A stretch of 64,000 nt of DNA from Candidatus Gastranaerophilales bacterium (GCA_900766355.1 CAAFVD010000116.1:62001-126000), one strand, 5' to 3'. Shown: positions 16,691 through 26,198, counted from the first letter of the stretch. Program-made: numbers and translations. The notes: generated by a model from the letters alone, not told the origin.

Positions 16691-19267
16691 ATGACAAAGA
16701 GTGAAATCAATAATATTAGAAGTGTAGATGTAAATATTGAAGATGCCTCTCCTGGCATGAAACAATATCTTGAAATAAAACAACAAACACCTGATACTTT
16801 ATTGTTATATCGTATGGGTGATTTTTACGAAACTTTCTTTGAAGATGCCGTAACTTTATCAAAAGAGCTTGAACTTACCCTCACAGGCAGAGATGCTGGT
16901 GCAAAAATAGGTAAAGTTGCTCTTGCCGGAATTCCTGCCAAAGCCGTTGATAATTATTTAAGAAAGCTTATTGACAAAGGCATTAAAGTCGCAATTTGTG
17001 AGCAATTAGAAGATCCAAAGCAAGCTAAAGGTATTGTTAAACGAGGTCTTGTAAGGGTTGTTACCCCTGGTACAATTATTGAAAATGATTATCTTGAAAA
17101 AAGTAGCAACAACTACATTTGTGCAATGTTTGAAGAAAAAGGTGTATATGGTTTTGCATATTCTGACATCAGTACTGGCGAGTTCAAAGTTACACAAAGC
17201 TCATTAAATCTAATACTCTCAGAGTTAGCTAGAATTAAACCCGCAGAAATCATAGGACCATCTATTGCTCAAAAAGCACAACCTTTTCAAATAGTTCCTG
17301 ACGAAAAATTAAACTTGCCTGATTCCATTATTGCGAATTATCGTTGTTCAAAAGTTCCTGCAAAGATTTTTGAATCTGATTTTGCAAAGGCTAATCTAAA
17401 AACTGCACTAAACCTTACAACCCTTGATACTTTAGGATATGACAATTGCAAACTTGGGTTTAGAGCTGCTGCAGCATTATTGGCTTATATATGGGAAAAC
17501 TTAAAATCATCATTCCCTAAACTTGATACTATTGAACAATATGAACTTTCTCAATACGTATTGATGGATTCCAGCACAAGAAAAAATCTAGAACTTGTAG
17601 AAACACTACGAGAAAAAAATAAATATGGTTCTTTATATTGGGCAATTGATAGAACGCATACCAATATGGGAACTCGTCTTTTAAAATCTTGGATTTGTCA
17701 ACCTCTTAAAAGTCTTTCTGAGATAGAATCTCGTCAAGAAATTGTAGAAAAATTAATTGATAATGACAATTCAAGAACAGAAATAATTGAAACCTTAAAC
17801 CAAATATATGATATTCAAAGATTATCAACTCGCTTGAGCAGTGTTTCTGCAATGCCAAAAGATTTTTTGAGCCTTAAATCATCTCTTATGGTTTTGCCTG
17901 ATTTATACAGCCAAGCAAAAGCCTGTGGTTTAAATATCTTTGACGAAATTGAAGATAAAATTGACAGTTTATATGATTATGCTCAGATTATTAACAAAAC
18001 AATCTCTGATGATGCCCCTAACGTCATTAAAGAAGGTGGAGTTATAAAAGAGGGTGTTAATGAAACTCTAGACTATTTAAGAGGTCTTTTAAATAACGGC
18101 ACAGAATGGATAGAGAATTTTGAGCAACAAGAAAGAGAAAAAACTGATATAAAAAACCTTAAAGTTGGTTTTAACAAAGTTTTTGGCTATTATATCGAAA
18201 TTACAAATTCTTACCTTAATCAAGTTCCACCTAACTATGTAAGAAAACAAACATTAACAGGTGGTGAAAGATTTATCACAGATGAACTAAAAAAACATGA
18301 AGACGATGTATTATCAGCTCAAACTAAGATTCAAGAATTAGAATACAAAATATATAGCGATTTTAGGAATTACTCAAAAGAATTTGTAGACATTATCAGA
18401 AAGGCTGCTGAATGTATTGCAAAACTTGATGTCTTAACATCTTTTGCAACAGTTGCTCTTGAAAATAATTATACAAAGCCAGAAATCAATAAGACTTCTG
18501 AATTTATTGTAAAAAATGGACGTCACCCTGTGCTAGAAAAAATCCTACCTCTAGGAACATACGTTGCAAACGATTTAGACTTGCAAAATTCAACAGAAAA
18601 TGATTCCACAAGGTTTATGATTTTAACAGGTCCAAACATGGCGGGTAAATCTACATATATGCGTCAAAATGCTCTAATAGCGATTCTTGCACAAATAGGG
18701 TCGTACGTTCCAGCTGATTACGCAAGAATAGGAATTGCCGATAAAATTTTCACTAGAGTCGGCGCTAGTGATGACTTAACATTAGGTCAATCTACATTCA
18801 TGGTAGAAATGGTCGAAACTGCATACATACTAAACAACGCAACAGAAAACAGTTTTATTCTTATTGATGAAATTGGACGTGGAACTAGCACCTATGATGG
18901 GGTAGCTATAGCATGGGCAGTTGCCGAACACATTGCAACAAAAATAAACGCAAGATGTATTTTTGCAACACATTATCATGAATTAAATGTTATGACAAAA
19001 ACTTACCCGCAAATAAAAAACTATAGAATTACAATAACAGAAGAAGATGGTAAAATTGAATTCTTACGTAAAATCGTTCCAGGAGGAGCTAGTAAAAGCT
19101 ATGGTATCCACGTTGCAAAAATGGCTGGACTACCAGAATCTGTAATTAGCAAATCTCAAGCATTGATGAATAGAATGCAAAAAGATTATTCCAAAAACTT
19201 ATCTACTAAAAAATATGCAGACAAACCTGAACTGGTATCCCCTCAACTTAACTTGTTTAATAAATAA
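16691..19267 (+). CDS. mutS: DNA mismatch repair ATPase MutS
   Basis: An 858-aa MutS1. The mismatch-contacting Phe/Glu segment is YRMGDFYETFFEDA (near 38-51). Connector, lever and clamp domains follow. Walker A is GPNMAGKST (near 648), and the D/E-box is LIDEIGRGTSTYDG (near 726) with FATHYHEL after it. The length matches full-size MutS. It binds mismatches as a dimer and works with MutL, which is not in the window. It is monocistronic, with a strong terminator downstream and a promoter abutting the start codon. Confidence 0.97.
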   Translation: MTKSEINNIRSVDVNIEDASPGMKQYLEIKQQTPDTLLLYRMGDFYETFFEDAVTLSKELELTLTGRDAGAKIGKVALAGIPAKAVDNYLRKLIDKGIKVAICEQLEDPKQAKGIVKRGLVRVVTPGTIIENDYLEKSSNNYICAMFEEKGVYGFAYSDISTGEFKVTQSSLNLILSELARIKPAEIIGPSIAQKAQPFQIVPDEKLNLPDSIIANYRCSKVPAKIFESDFAKANLKTALNLTTLDTLGYDNCKLGFRAAAALLAYIWENLKSSFPKLDTIEQYELSQYVLMDSSTRKNLELVETLREKNKYGSLYWAIDRTHTNMGTRLLKSWICQPLKSLSEIESRQEIVEKLIDNDNSRTEIIETLNQIYDIQRLSTRLSSVSAMPKDFLSLKSSLMVLPDLYSQAKACGLNIFDEIEDKIDSLYDYAQIINKTISDDAPNVIKEGGVIKEGVNETLDYLRGLLNNGTEWIENFEQQEREKTDIKNLKVGFNKVFGYYIEITNSYLNQVPPNYVRKQTLTGGERFITDELKKHEDDVLSAQTKIQELEYKIYSDFRNYSKEFVDIIRKAAECIAKLDVLTSFATVALENNYTKPEINKTSEFIVKNGRHPVLEKILPLGTYVANDLDLQNSTENDSTRFMILTGPNMAGKSTYMRQNALIAILAQIGSYVPADYARIGIADKIFTRVGASDDLTLGQSTFMVEMVETAYILNNATENSFILIDEIGRGTSTYDGVAIAWAVAEHIATKINARCIFATHYHELNVMTKTYPQIKNYRITITEEDGKIEFLRKIVPGGASKSYGIHVAKMAGLPESVISKSQALMNRMQKDYSKNLSTKKYADKPELVSPQLNLFNK

Positions 19268-19279
19268 AATTCACATAAG

Positions 19280-19312
19280 AAAAAGGAAAGAATTTTTTAT
19301 TCTTTCCTTTTT
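19280..19312. terminator. Bidirectional terminator
   Basis: AAAAAGGAAAGAA (19280-19292) pairs with TTCTTTCCTTTTT (19300-19312). It lies between convergent mutS and the small gene at 19335, with T-runs on both strands. Confidence 0.8.
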
Positions 19313-19334
19313 GAAATACATTTTATAAAGCTAA

Positions 19335-19745
19335 TTACACTGCTATTCCGTGTAAAACTTGATTGTTGATAGCCATTTGTTTCATTTGAGCATCAAGAAC
19401 TTGTTCTTTTTCAGCCTTTGATAGTTCCTTACCTTTTTGTTGCATATCCATTGCTTTCATATTGGCAGGTTGTTGAACGTCTTGAGGTTTAGTAACTGCA
19501 GACGATTTATTGGCAGTTTTTACTTCTTGAACTTCATTAACCGGTGTAGCTTGAGCTTTTGCATCAGATAATTTTGCATCAAGAGCAGTTTTTTCTGACA
19601 TGGCTTGCATATCAGTTTTCTTGCCGTTTCTTAAATCATCAGTGACTTCGTTTCTTTCAAGTTTAATTTGATTTACTCGTTGTTGTTGAGCAACGGGTGG
19701 AACTGCAGATACATAAGGCCTTATACCACTAATTGCTTGTACCAT
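19335..19745 (-). CDS. Small Gln/Lys/Ala-rich disordered protein
   Basis: A 136-aa hydrophilic protein. The N-terminus (MVQAISGIRPYVSAVPPVAQQQRVNQ) is mildly hydrophobic and Pro-rich, and the remainder is Lys/Glu/Gln/Ala-rich and probably disordered or helical. AAAGGA lies 5-10 nt before ATG19745. In style it resembles the 125-aa protein at 24715, and both may belong to a lineage-specific set. No function can be assigned. Confidence 0.6.
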   Translation of the reverse strand: MVQAISGIRPYVSAVPPVAQQQRVNQIKLERNEVTDDLRNGKKTDMQAMSEKTALDAKLSDAKAQATPVNEVQEVKTANKSSAVTKPQDVQQPANMKAMDMQQKGKELSKAEKEQVLDAQMKQMAINNQVLHGIAV

Positions 19746-19844
19746 TTTCCACTATCCTTTCACTTTACACACATGTATCCACAGATAACAAAGCAAATAA
19801 ACGAAATAAATTGCTATTTTTTAGACAAATCTTTACAAAATTTA

Positions 19845-20861
19845 TTATTCAGCAAGCTTTGCTCTTACTAAACCTTCAATTTCAGCAAGAAGTTCAGGGT
19901 TAGCATTCAAATAATCTCTTGCCTTATCTCTACCTTGTCCAAGTTTTTCGTCATTATAGCTAAACCAAGCACCAGCTTTTTTTACAACGTCTAAATTAAC
20001 GGCAACATCAAGAATATTACCAGTTTTGCATATACCTTTACCAAATATAATATCAAATTCAGCCGTTCTAAACGGAGGTGCTACTTTATTTTTTAGCACT
20101 CTTACTCGAACATGGTTACCTACATCTACACCGTCACCCTTCAAACCTTCTGTACGCTTGATTTCCATTCTTACTGATGCGTAATATTTAAGAGCATTAC
20201 CACCTGTTGTAGTTTCAGGGTTTCCGTACATTACACCAATTTTTTGACGTAATTGGTTGATAAATATAACAGTAGTATTTGTTTTACCAATAACACCTGT
20301 CAATTTTCTCAAAGCTTTCGACATCAAACGAGCTTGAAGCCCCATTTGTTGGTCTTCCATTGTACCTTCAATTTCTGCCTTTGGTACTAAAGCTGCAACT
20401 GAATCGACAACAACAATATCAACAGCTCCTGAGCGAACGAGTTCTTCTGTAATATCTAACGCTTGTTCTCCAGTATCAGGTTGAGAAATCAAAAGTTCGT
20501 CAATATTAACACCCAAATTTCTAGCATATTCAGGATCCAAAGCATGCTCTGCATCAACAAATGCAGCAATTCCACCTTTTTTTTGACATTCTGCAACAAT
20601 ATGTTGTGCAAGAGTTGTTTTACCTGAAGACTCAGGGCCATATATTTCTATAATACGTCCACGAGGAATACCACCAATACCAAGAGCAACATCTAAAGCC
20701 AAAGCTCCAGTAGGAATAGCATCAACATTAACAGTTGTTTTATCTCCAAGACGCATAATCGCACCTTTACCAAAATCCTTTTCAATTTTTTCAATTGCAA
20801 GTTTTAAAGCTCTACCTCTTTCGTCAGTTGTTCCTGTTGTAACTTCTTCTTTCGCAGCCAT
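19845..20861 (-). CDS. recA: Recombinase RecA
   Basis: A 338-aa RecA. Walker A is GPESSGKTT (near 70-78), VIVVDS-type Walker B reads IVVVDSVAALVPKAEIEG, loop L1 is MGLQARLMSKALRKLTG, and loop L2 contains NQLRQKIGVMYGNPETTTGG. It forms filaments on single-stranded DNA for recombination and SOS induction. AAGGAAAAG precedes the start. No LexA-type operator is recognised. A HTH/coiled-coil gene ends 19 bp upstream and may be co-transcribed. Confidence 0.98.
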   Translation of the reverse strand: MAAKEEVTTGTTDERGRALKLAIEKIEKDFGKGAIMRLGDKTTVNVDAIPTGALALDVALGIGGIPRGRIIEIYGPESSGKTTLAQHIVAECQKKGGIAAFVDAEHALDPEYARNLGVNIDELLISQPDTGEQALDITEELVRSGAVDIVVVDSVAALVPKAEIEGTMEDQQMGLQARLMSKALRKLTGVIGKTNTTVIFINQLRQKIGVMYGNPETTTGGNALKYYASVRMEIKRTEGLKGDGVDVGNHVRVRVLKNKVAPPFRTAEFDIIFGKGICKTGNILDVAVNLDVVKKAGAWFSYNDEKLGQGRDKARDYLNANPELLAEIEGLVRAKLAE

Positions 20862-20880
20862 ACTATCTTTTCCTTATTAA

Positions 20881-21357
20881 TTATAATAAAATATCATCTT
20901 CTCTCTTTTTTACATACAAACCAAATGCAAATGGTTTATATGAATTTAGAGTATTCTTTAATTTGTAATTTTCTTTATTTAATTCATTTACTTTATTTTT
21001 TAAATTTTCATTTTCGGTTTTGCAACGAATCAATTCAACAACAACCTCGTCCATTCCTTCTAGTCTTTCATCAAGAACTTTTGATAATGAATCTGTAACC
21101 GAAGTTGTAATATCTGATTCCATTTTCTTTAGAGAAGATAAAAGAGTATCCACAACAAGTTGAGACGAATTTTTTGCCATTGGTGGCTTTGATTCTTTTG
21201 CTTGTTTTAATAATCTAGCTTCTTCCATAGAAAAATACGTTTTACCTTCATCATCTTTCTTTGGAACAATTGAAGCCTTTCTGCAAAGTCTAACAATTTC
21301 CATATTATCTGCATTTAAAATTTTTCTTAAATCTTGTGGTGATAAAACTTTATCCAT
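20881..21357 (-). CDS. MerR-like HTH protein with coiled coil
   Basis: A 158-aa protein. The N-terminal ~60 residues (LSPQDLRKILNADNMEIVRLCRKASIVP then YFSMEEARLL) resemble a MerR-type winged helix, though it is divergent. Residues 65-110 link to a heptad-rich helix (ENENLKNKVNELNKENYKLK). It lies directly upstream of recA on the same strand. It could be a DNA-binding regulator or nucleoid protein; phage-type MerR-like adaptors have a similar layout. The target is unknown. Confidence 0.6.
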   Translation of the reverse strand: MDKVLSPQDLRKILNADNMEIVRLCRKASIVPKKDDEGKTYFSMEEARLLKQAKESKPPMAKNSSQLVVDTLLSSLKKMESDITTSVTDSLSKVLDERLEGMDEVVVELIRCKTENENLKNKVNELNKENYKLKNTLNSYKPFAFGLYVKKREDDILL

Positions 21358-21453
21358 AATCTCCTCTAAAAATTAAATTATCCCTCTCCAACAATCCTAG
21401 TATACTAAACACATAGAATGAATACTATGTTTTGTAACAAAGATTTAACAGCC

Positions 21454-21663
21454 CTAAATACGTTTTGTGGCGGTATTTTCAAAAATAAATCTACCACTAC
21501 TCATTGCAATCATCTTTAAAGAGCATGACCCACTATTACCTTTATCTACAACTCCTAGACTTCCCAAACGAGCCGCAACAAATTCATTCAAGTCATCTGT
21601 TGCAACAAACAAACTACATTCAGGAGTACAATCTCCTTGAGTAAAAGGACATTTTTTTACCAT
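21454..21663 (-). CDS. Small cysteine-motif protein, unknown function
   Basis: A 69-aa protein. The start at ATG21663 is chosen because AGGAGG-like sequence precedes it; a longer frame to 21744 would overlap leuC. It begins MVKKCPFTQGDCTPECSLF, with Cys at 5, 12, 16 and later at 47, a pattern fit for metal or Fe-S binding. It is 34 bp downstream of leuC on the same strand, so probably in the same transcript. No family is recognised. Confidence 0.6.
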   Translation of the reverse strand: MVKKCPFTQGDCTPECSLFVATDDLNEFVAARLGSLGVVDKGNSGSCSLKMIAMSSGRFIFENTATKRI

Positions 21664-21697
21664 ATCTAAACCTCCTATAGGAATATTATTATACTCC

Positions 21698-22945
21698 TTA
21701 TTTAGCAGAAATATATCCGTTAATTGCCGTATATGCTGCAACATAAGGAGAAGCTAAATATATTTCACCTTTAGTATTTCCCATACGACCTTGGAAGTTT
21801 CTATTTTGTGTAGCTAAACAAACCTCTCCATCACCTAAAATTCCAGCATGTACCCCAACACATGGCCCACAACCTGGAGGTAGAATAGAGGCATGTGCAT
21901 CAATAAATGTTTCTAACAATCCTTCTTGCAAAGCTTGTTTATAAACAGTAGGTGATGCTGGACATATCAACATTCTTACATCAGAATTAACAACTTTACC
22001 TTTTAGAATACTTGCAACAACTCTCAAATCCTCTATTCTTCCATTTGTACAAGTACCTACATAAACTTGATTAACTTTAACCTTTTCTTCTTCAAGTTCT
22101 TCTACCGTCTTTGTATTATCTACCGTATGAGGACAAGATACTGTATATTTAATATCCTCTGCTTTTATATTAATAATACGTTCATATACGGCATCTTCAT
22201 CTGGAAGAATTTGAACGAATTTATCTTCACGACCTTTTTCTTTTAAATATGCTTTTGTTTTTTCATCAGCAACAAAAAGCCCACATTTTGCACCAGCTTC
22301 TACTGCCATATTTGCAAGAGTGAATCGTTCTGACATTTCCATATTATCAATAGTATCGCCTGTAAATTCAAGTGCTTTATATGTTGCGCCATCAGCACCT
22401 ATCATACCAATCAAATGCAACATCAAATCTTTAGAACAAATTCCAGGATTAAACTTGCCTGTAACTACAATTTTATATGTAGCTGGAACTTTTAACCATG
22501 TTTTACCTAACGCCATTGCAACTGCTACATCTGTAGACCCCATTCCTGTTGCGAAAGCACCCAAAGCTCCTGATGTACAAGTATGAGAATCCGCACCTAC
22601 TAAAACTTCTCCAGGATTTACATAAGATTCTATCAGTCTTTGGTGACAAACCCCAGCTCCAGTATCAGAAAGAACAGCACCATATTCTTTTGAAAACTCT
22701 CTTAATATCATATGAGTATTTGACAACTCTTTTCGTGGACTAGGAGAAGCATGGTCTATAAAAAGAATAGTTCTTTGCGGATTATTCAACTTTTCTTTTC
22801 CGATTTTCTTAAACTCTTGAACAGTTAATGGTCCTGTACCGTCTTGAACAGCACATACATCAACTTTTGATATTATAAGTTCACCAGCATGAACATCTCG
22901 TCCTGCGTGGTTTGATAAAATCTTTTCTACTAATGTTAATCCCAT
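21698..22945 (-). CDS. leuC: 3-isopropylmalate dehydratase large subunit (LeuC/homoaconitase type)
   Basis: A 415-aa [4Fe-4S] hydrolyase of the shorter archaeal-like LeuC2/HacA group, not the ~470-aa enterobacterial form. Cluster cysteines are in VGTCTNGRIEDLR (near 300) and PPGCGPCVGVHAG (near 358-361). DSHTCTSGALG and the C-terminal RNFQGRMG motif bind substrate. It isomerises 2- to 3-isopropylmalate, or homocitrate to homoisocitrate in related enzymes. The small subunit LeuD is not in this window. The synthase gene 15 bp upstream supplies a matching substrate. Confidence 0.9.
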   Translation of the reverse strand: MGLTLVEKILSNHAGRDVHAGELIISKVDVCAVQDGTGPLTVQEFKKIGKEKLNNPQRTILFIDHASPSPRKELSNTHMILREFSKEYGAVLSDTGAGVCHQRLIESYVNPGEVLVGADSHTCTSGALGAFATGMGSTDVAVAMALGKTWLKVPATYKIVVTGKFNPGICSKDLMLHLIGMIGADGATYKALEFTGDTIDNMEMSERFTLANMAVEAGAKCGLFVADEKTKAYLKEKGREDKFVQILPDEDAVYERIINIKAEDIKYTVSCPHTVDNTKTVEELEEEKVKVNQVYVGTCTNGRIEDLRVVASILKGKVVNSDVRMLICPASPTVYKQALQEGLLETFIDAHASILPPGCGPCVGVHAGILGDGEVCLATQNRNFQGRMGNTKGEIYLASPYVAAYTAINGYISAK

Positions 22946-22960
22946 TTGTATAATCTCCTA

Positions 22961-24271
22961 CTAAATAATATGGTGTGGCAATGTAAGTAAACGAGCTTCA
23001 ACCCTATCCTTAATTGCACCTTCTGGATTGTAATAAGGCGAAACTGTCATTATTTTTGCTGCAATATCAGGATAATAATAAATAAATTTCAATTCACTTT
23101 CTGTTAATGGTTTTTGAGTATGTACGTTTGCGTAACGAGCCAATTCCAAAATATTTCTCGCTTCGTGTTCATCTTGAAATTCTATTTCCAGTTTATCATA
23201 TACGTTTCTAAACCCTTTAATACCACCATATTCACCAGTTGTAATCATACGACCAGTTTCAATAATTTCAGGTTCACCACGTCCTAATTCTTCATAATCG
23301 TATAATTCATAGTTACGTCTATCTTTCAATGCTCCGTCAGCGTGAATACCTGATTCGTGAGCAAAAGCATTATCTCCGACAGCTGGCTGATTAATAGGAA
23401 TAGGTACCCCAAACGCATAAGCAGTATATTTTGCAAGTTTCCATGCTTTGCTTAAATCAATTTTTGGATCTATATGATATCTGCTGTTTTTAAACCCTGC
23501 AGATTTTAACAATGCCAATAAGCAAGAAACTAAATCTGCGTTACCAGCACGTTCACCCATACCATTGATAGCAGTATTGATATATGCATCTACCCCTGCA
23601 TCAATAGCACCTTTTGCACCCATAACTGAACAAGCAGTTGCCATACCCAAATCATTATGATAATGCATTTCTATAGGCATTTCTGTTGCTTTTGCTATTT
23701 GGTAAATTCTATCATAAGCAGTTTGAGGATCTTCATAACCCAAAGTATCACAATATCTAAAACGATAAGCACCTGCTTTCTTTACTTCTTTCGCTAATTT
23801 TATTAAAAAATTTATATCACTTCTTGAGGCATCTTCTGCATTCACACCGATAATTTGAGCCCCTTTATCAACTGCACACTCTACAGCTTCTACAGTCATT
23901 TTTAGAATATCGTCAGGAGTTTTCTTCCCTAGATATTTTCCATAAATCATTTGCTCTGATGTAGATTGTGATAAATTACAATTTTTTAACTTTGGAACAT
24001 TTGTAAAAGATTTTTCTACATCACCTGAAATTGCACGCATCCAACCAGAGAGTTTTGTATTTGTAATAACTTCTCTTTCAACAAGTTCCAAATTAGCATT
24101 CAAATAATTTAATTCGTGCATTGTTGTCGGGAATCCAAATTCTGACTGAGTTATCCCCATATCATCAAGCATCAAGTTAATAATAGTTTTCTGAAGTTTT
24201 GCCAAACCAAGTCTTGAAGTTTGAACTCCATCTCTGTTTGTTACATCTACAAAATAAATTTTATTTGTCAT
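22961..24271 (-). CDS. 2-isopropylmalate / homocitrate synthase family protein
   Basis: A 436-aa DRE-TIM metallolyase that condenses acetyl-CoA with a 2-oxoacid. The start at ATG24271 is preceded by GGAGA; a longer frame to 24316 lacks such a site. YFVDVTNRDGVQTSRLGL is the N-terminal signature, HYHNDLGMATA supplies the metal-binding His pair, and NGMGERAGNADL and HESGIHADGAL are conserved. It lacks the full LeuA regulatory domain; the C-terminal ~100 residues look more like NifV/homocitrate synthases. With leuC next to it, leucine synthesis is the simplest reading, but homocitrate or citramalate chemistry cannot be excluded. Confidence 0.82.
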   Translation of the reverse strand: MTNKIYFVDVTNRDGVQTSRLGLAKLQKTIINLMLDDMGITQSEFGFPTTMHELNYLNANLELVEREVITNTKLSGWMRAISGDVEKSFTNVPKLKNCNLSQSTSEQMIYGKYLGKKTPDDILKMTVEAVECAVDKGAQIIGVNAEDASRSDINFLIKLAKEVKKAGAYRFRYCDTLGYEDPQTAYDRIYQIAKATEMPIEMHYHNDLGMATACSVMGAKGAIDAGVDAYINTAINGMGERAGNADLVSCLLALLKSAGFKNSRYHIDPKIDLSKAWKLAKYTAYAFGVPIPINQPAVGDNAFAHESGIHADGALKDRRNYELYDYEELGRGEPEIIETGRMITTGEYGGIKGFRNVYDKLEIEFQDEHEARNILELARYANVHTQKPLTESELKFIYYYPDIAAKIMTVSPYYNPEGAIKDRVEARLLTLPHHII

Positions 24272-24301
24272 ATTCTCTCCGTTTCTCAACATATTATACA
24301 C

Positions 24302-24333
24302 AAAAAAATACGCCACTCAACAAGTGGCGTATT
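24302..24333 (-). terminator. Intrinsic terminator
   Basis: AATACGCCACT (24307-24317) pairs with AGTGGCGTATT (24323-24333). In the minus direction a T-run follows. It ends the small gene at 24355-24555 and insulates the synthase-leuC operon. Confidence 0.85.
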
Positions 24334-24354
24334 AATATTTTATAAAGTTTTTAT

Positions 24355-24555
24355 CTATTTATCTCTACTAATTAATTTTTTCATAAAATTAATTATATTT
24401 TTCATAGGTGAAGTTTTAACTGCTTTATTTTCTTCAAATACAATCTTCCCAGTAGATTTATATGTATTATATCTAGCTCTTGTAGCTTCGACTTCTCGTT
24501 CAATTGTTCTTAATGGACGAGCAACTGATTTTGGTTTTAAGCTTATTCCAAACAT
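24355..24555 (-). CDS. Small basic protein, unknown function
   Basis: A 66-aa Lys/Arg-rich protein starting MFGISLKPKSVARPL. The start is fixed at ATG24555 by GGAGG 6 nt upstream; the in-frame codon at 24594 has no such site. A helical basic segment (REVEATRARYNTY) and a Lys-rich C-terminus are visible. It is monocistronic, with its own terminator. Unknown family. Confidence 0.55.
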   Translation of the reverse strand: MFGISLKPKSVARPLRTIEREVEATRARYNTYKSTGKIVFEENKAVKTSPMKNIINFMKKLISRDK

Positions 24556-24714
24556 ATTTGCCTCCGTTGGTTGTACAAGTAATTTAATATTCATAAATAT
24601 TGTTTTTTGCTATTATTGTAAACTTTTGTAAAATAATGAATCAAAATCCTAAAGTTTCCATAAAAAATGTCGTCAATAAATTTGTCGATAAATGGAAAAT
24701 AGGGGGAAATAAAT

Positions 24715-25092
24715 ATGGTATCAATAAATGCAATTAACGGAGCTGGTAATCAATATCAACAATTAAATCAGGTAAACGCAATCAAACCTGAAACAAAACA
24801 AGAATTGCAAGCACTTGGTATCAATTCACAAAATATAAAAACAGAAACACAAGCTCAACAAATAATAAAAGAGTTTAAAGAACTACAAAATGTTCAAAAC
24901 CAAATGCAAGCTCAAGGTCCTCAAAATGTACAGGACATAAAAGCTACTCAACAAGTCGGTAAAGTTGAAGATTCTCAACAAACACAAGCTTTCGCAGGTG
25001 GTCAAGCAGGAGCTATTCAAGGTCAACAACCTTTCCAAATGGCAAATGAAATTACAGCACAACTTAACAGACTTAAACTAGGATTAATTTAA
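24715..25092 (+). CDS. Gln-rich low-complexity protein, unknown function
   Basis: A 125-aa protein with about a quarter glutamine (IQGQQPF, QQTQAFAGGQAG). There is no signal peptide by eye, and it is likely disordered with helical stretches. AGGGGG precedes ATG24715 and a terminator follows at 25132, so it is a stand-alone gene. Its start MVSINAINGAGNQYQQ resembles other short N-termini here. No function can be proposed. Confidence 0.6.
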   Translation: MVSINAINGAGNQYQQLNQVNAIKPETKQELQALGINSQNIKTETQAQQIIKEFKELQNVQNQMQAQGPQNVQDIKATQQVGKVEDSQQTQAFAGGQAGAIQGQQPFQMANEITAQLNRLKLGLI

Positions 25093-25131
25093 TAACTAAT
25101 TATAACCTTCACATAACCTACACACATATTT

Positions 25132-25160
25132 AAGACTTACTATAAAGTAAGTCTTTTTAT
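25132..25160 (+). terminator. Intrinsic terminator
   Basis: AAGACTTAC (25132-25140) pairs with GTAAGTCTT (25147-25155), followed by TTTATTTT. Confidence 0.8.
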
Positions 25161-25499
25161 TTTAATTATTAAATTTTTGTAGAAAACAAATAACCTACCT
25201 GTTGAATATATTTAACAATATCTTTTTAGTTTAATAATATTGTTAAAATAAATCTTTTTCATACTTCCAGCTATTCTTAATTCCAAGAGGCAAATTGCCT
25301 CTTTTTTTTGTATAAATACATATTGTTTTAACATTTCTTAACAATTATGTTATATTTTCACAAAGCTAAAACCCAGTAATATCTTAATTTTTCCATTTAT
25401 ATTAAGAAATGTAAATTAAAATGCAACAAAAAAGGCAATTTTCAAAAAGAAAAATACTTTATTAATGTACGAGGACACTAAAGACGAGGATAAAAGCAA
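25161..25499 (+). other. Non-coding gap with an orphan terminator and an 18-bp motif
   Basis: No coding sequence is supported here. AAGAGGC (25285-25291) pairs with GCCTCTT (25297-25303), followed by a run of T, forming an intrinsic terminator with no gene in front of it, so a short RNA from about 25160-25310 is possible. Further on, AACAAAAAAGGCAATTTT (25425-25442) is identical to a stretch just before the gene at 49115. GAGGA at 25486-25490 serves the next gene. Confidence 0.5.
25425..25442 (+). repeat. 18-bp motif, copy 1
   Basis: AACAAAAAAGGCAATTTT, 57 bp before the gene at 25500 and identical to 49072-49089. It could be a shared upstream regulatory site or coincidence in AT-rich DNA. 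Confidence 0.4.
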
Positions 25500-26126
25500 A
25501 TGGGCTTATTGTTAATGTCATATGAATATCAAAGGGCAAAGCAAAAATGCAATATGCTTGAGCTTAAGAGTATTCGATTAAACGATATGCAAGAACGTTA
25601 CCAAAAACGTATCGCTAACATCGAAAAACTCTTCAGCAAAAAGAAAACCTCTCTTGAGTCTCAATACACTAACTTGCAACATAACTTGAGTGCTCAAATG
25701 AGCAGTTTAGTTTCTGCAGGTAATTATACTGGTATAACAAGTATCTTTGCTGGACTTAATGTTAAGGATGATAAAGGTATCGGTAATCTTGCAAACACAT
25801 CATTAGATGCATTGAATGGAAAGATTACAGAAACAGATGCTTTAACATCAAAAAATCAACAATTGGCAAATGTTTCTACAGTTGTTGCTCAGTTACAAGC
25901 TATGTTACAAACAGTTATCACTTCATTAAAAGAAGCAGCTTTGGAAGAATTGGAAGTAGCAGAAGATCGTCAAAGAGAACCAATTGCAGAAAAAGATGCA
26001 GAAATCCAAGCAGATGTTGCAGCAAACGATACAGCATTAGAACTTGCAAAACAAAGAGAAGAATCTGCAAAGGCTCGTTTAGGCGAAGACGTGAAAGGTT
26101 CAGTTGCTCACTACGGATTAAGCTAA
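25500..26126 (+). CDS. Coiled-coil protein, unknown function
   Basis: A 208-aa, almost wholly helical protein. Residues 20-75 form a Lys/Gln-rich coil (MQERYQKRIANIEKLFSKKK), the middle (80-115) has a short Gly/Asn break, and the C-terminal half is a long Glu/Ala-rich coil. GAGGA lies 10 nt before ATG25500; an ATG five codons later has no such site. Codon use is more GC-tolerant than its neighbours (AAAGGTATCGGT-type codons), which often marks high expression. No membrane segment or signal peptide. Filament-like or structural roles are conceivable. Confidence 0.65.
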   Translation: MGLLLMSYEYQRAKQKCNMLELKSIRLNDMQERYQKRIANIEKLFSKKKTSLESQYTNLQHNLSAQMSSLVSAGNYTGITSIFAGLNVKDDKGIGNLANTSLDALNGKITETDALTSKNQQLANVSTVVAQLQAMLQTVITSLKEAALEELEVAEDRQREPIAEKDAEIQADVAANDTALELAKQREESAKARLGEDVKGSVAHYGLS

Positions 26127-26152
26127 TAATTATAATAATTAATAAAGATTGT

Positions 26153-26185
26153 AACAGGGTGATTTTAATAATCACCCTGTTTTGT
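26153..26185 (+). terminator. Intrinsic terminator
   Basis: AACAGGGTGATT (26153-26164) pairs with AATCACCCTGTT (26170-26181), then TTG. It can also work for the convergent oppF-type gene. Confidence 0.8.
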
Positions 26186-26198
26186 ACTATATACAATA

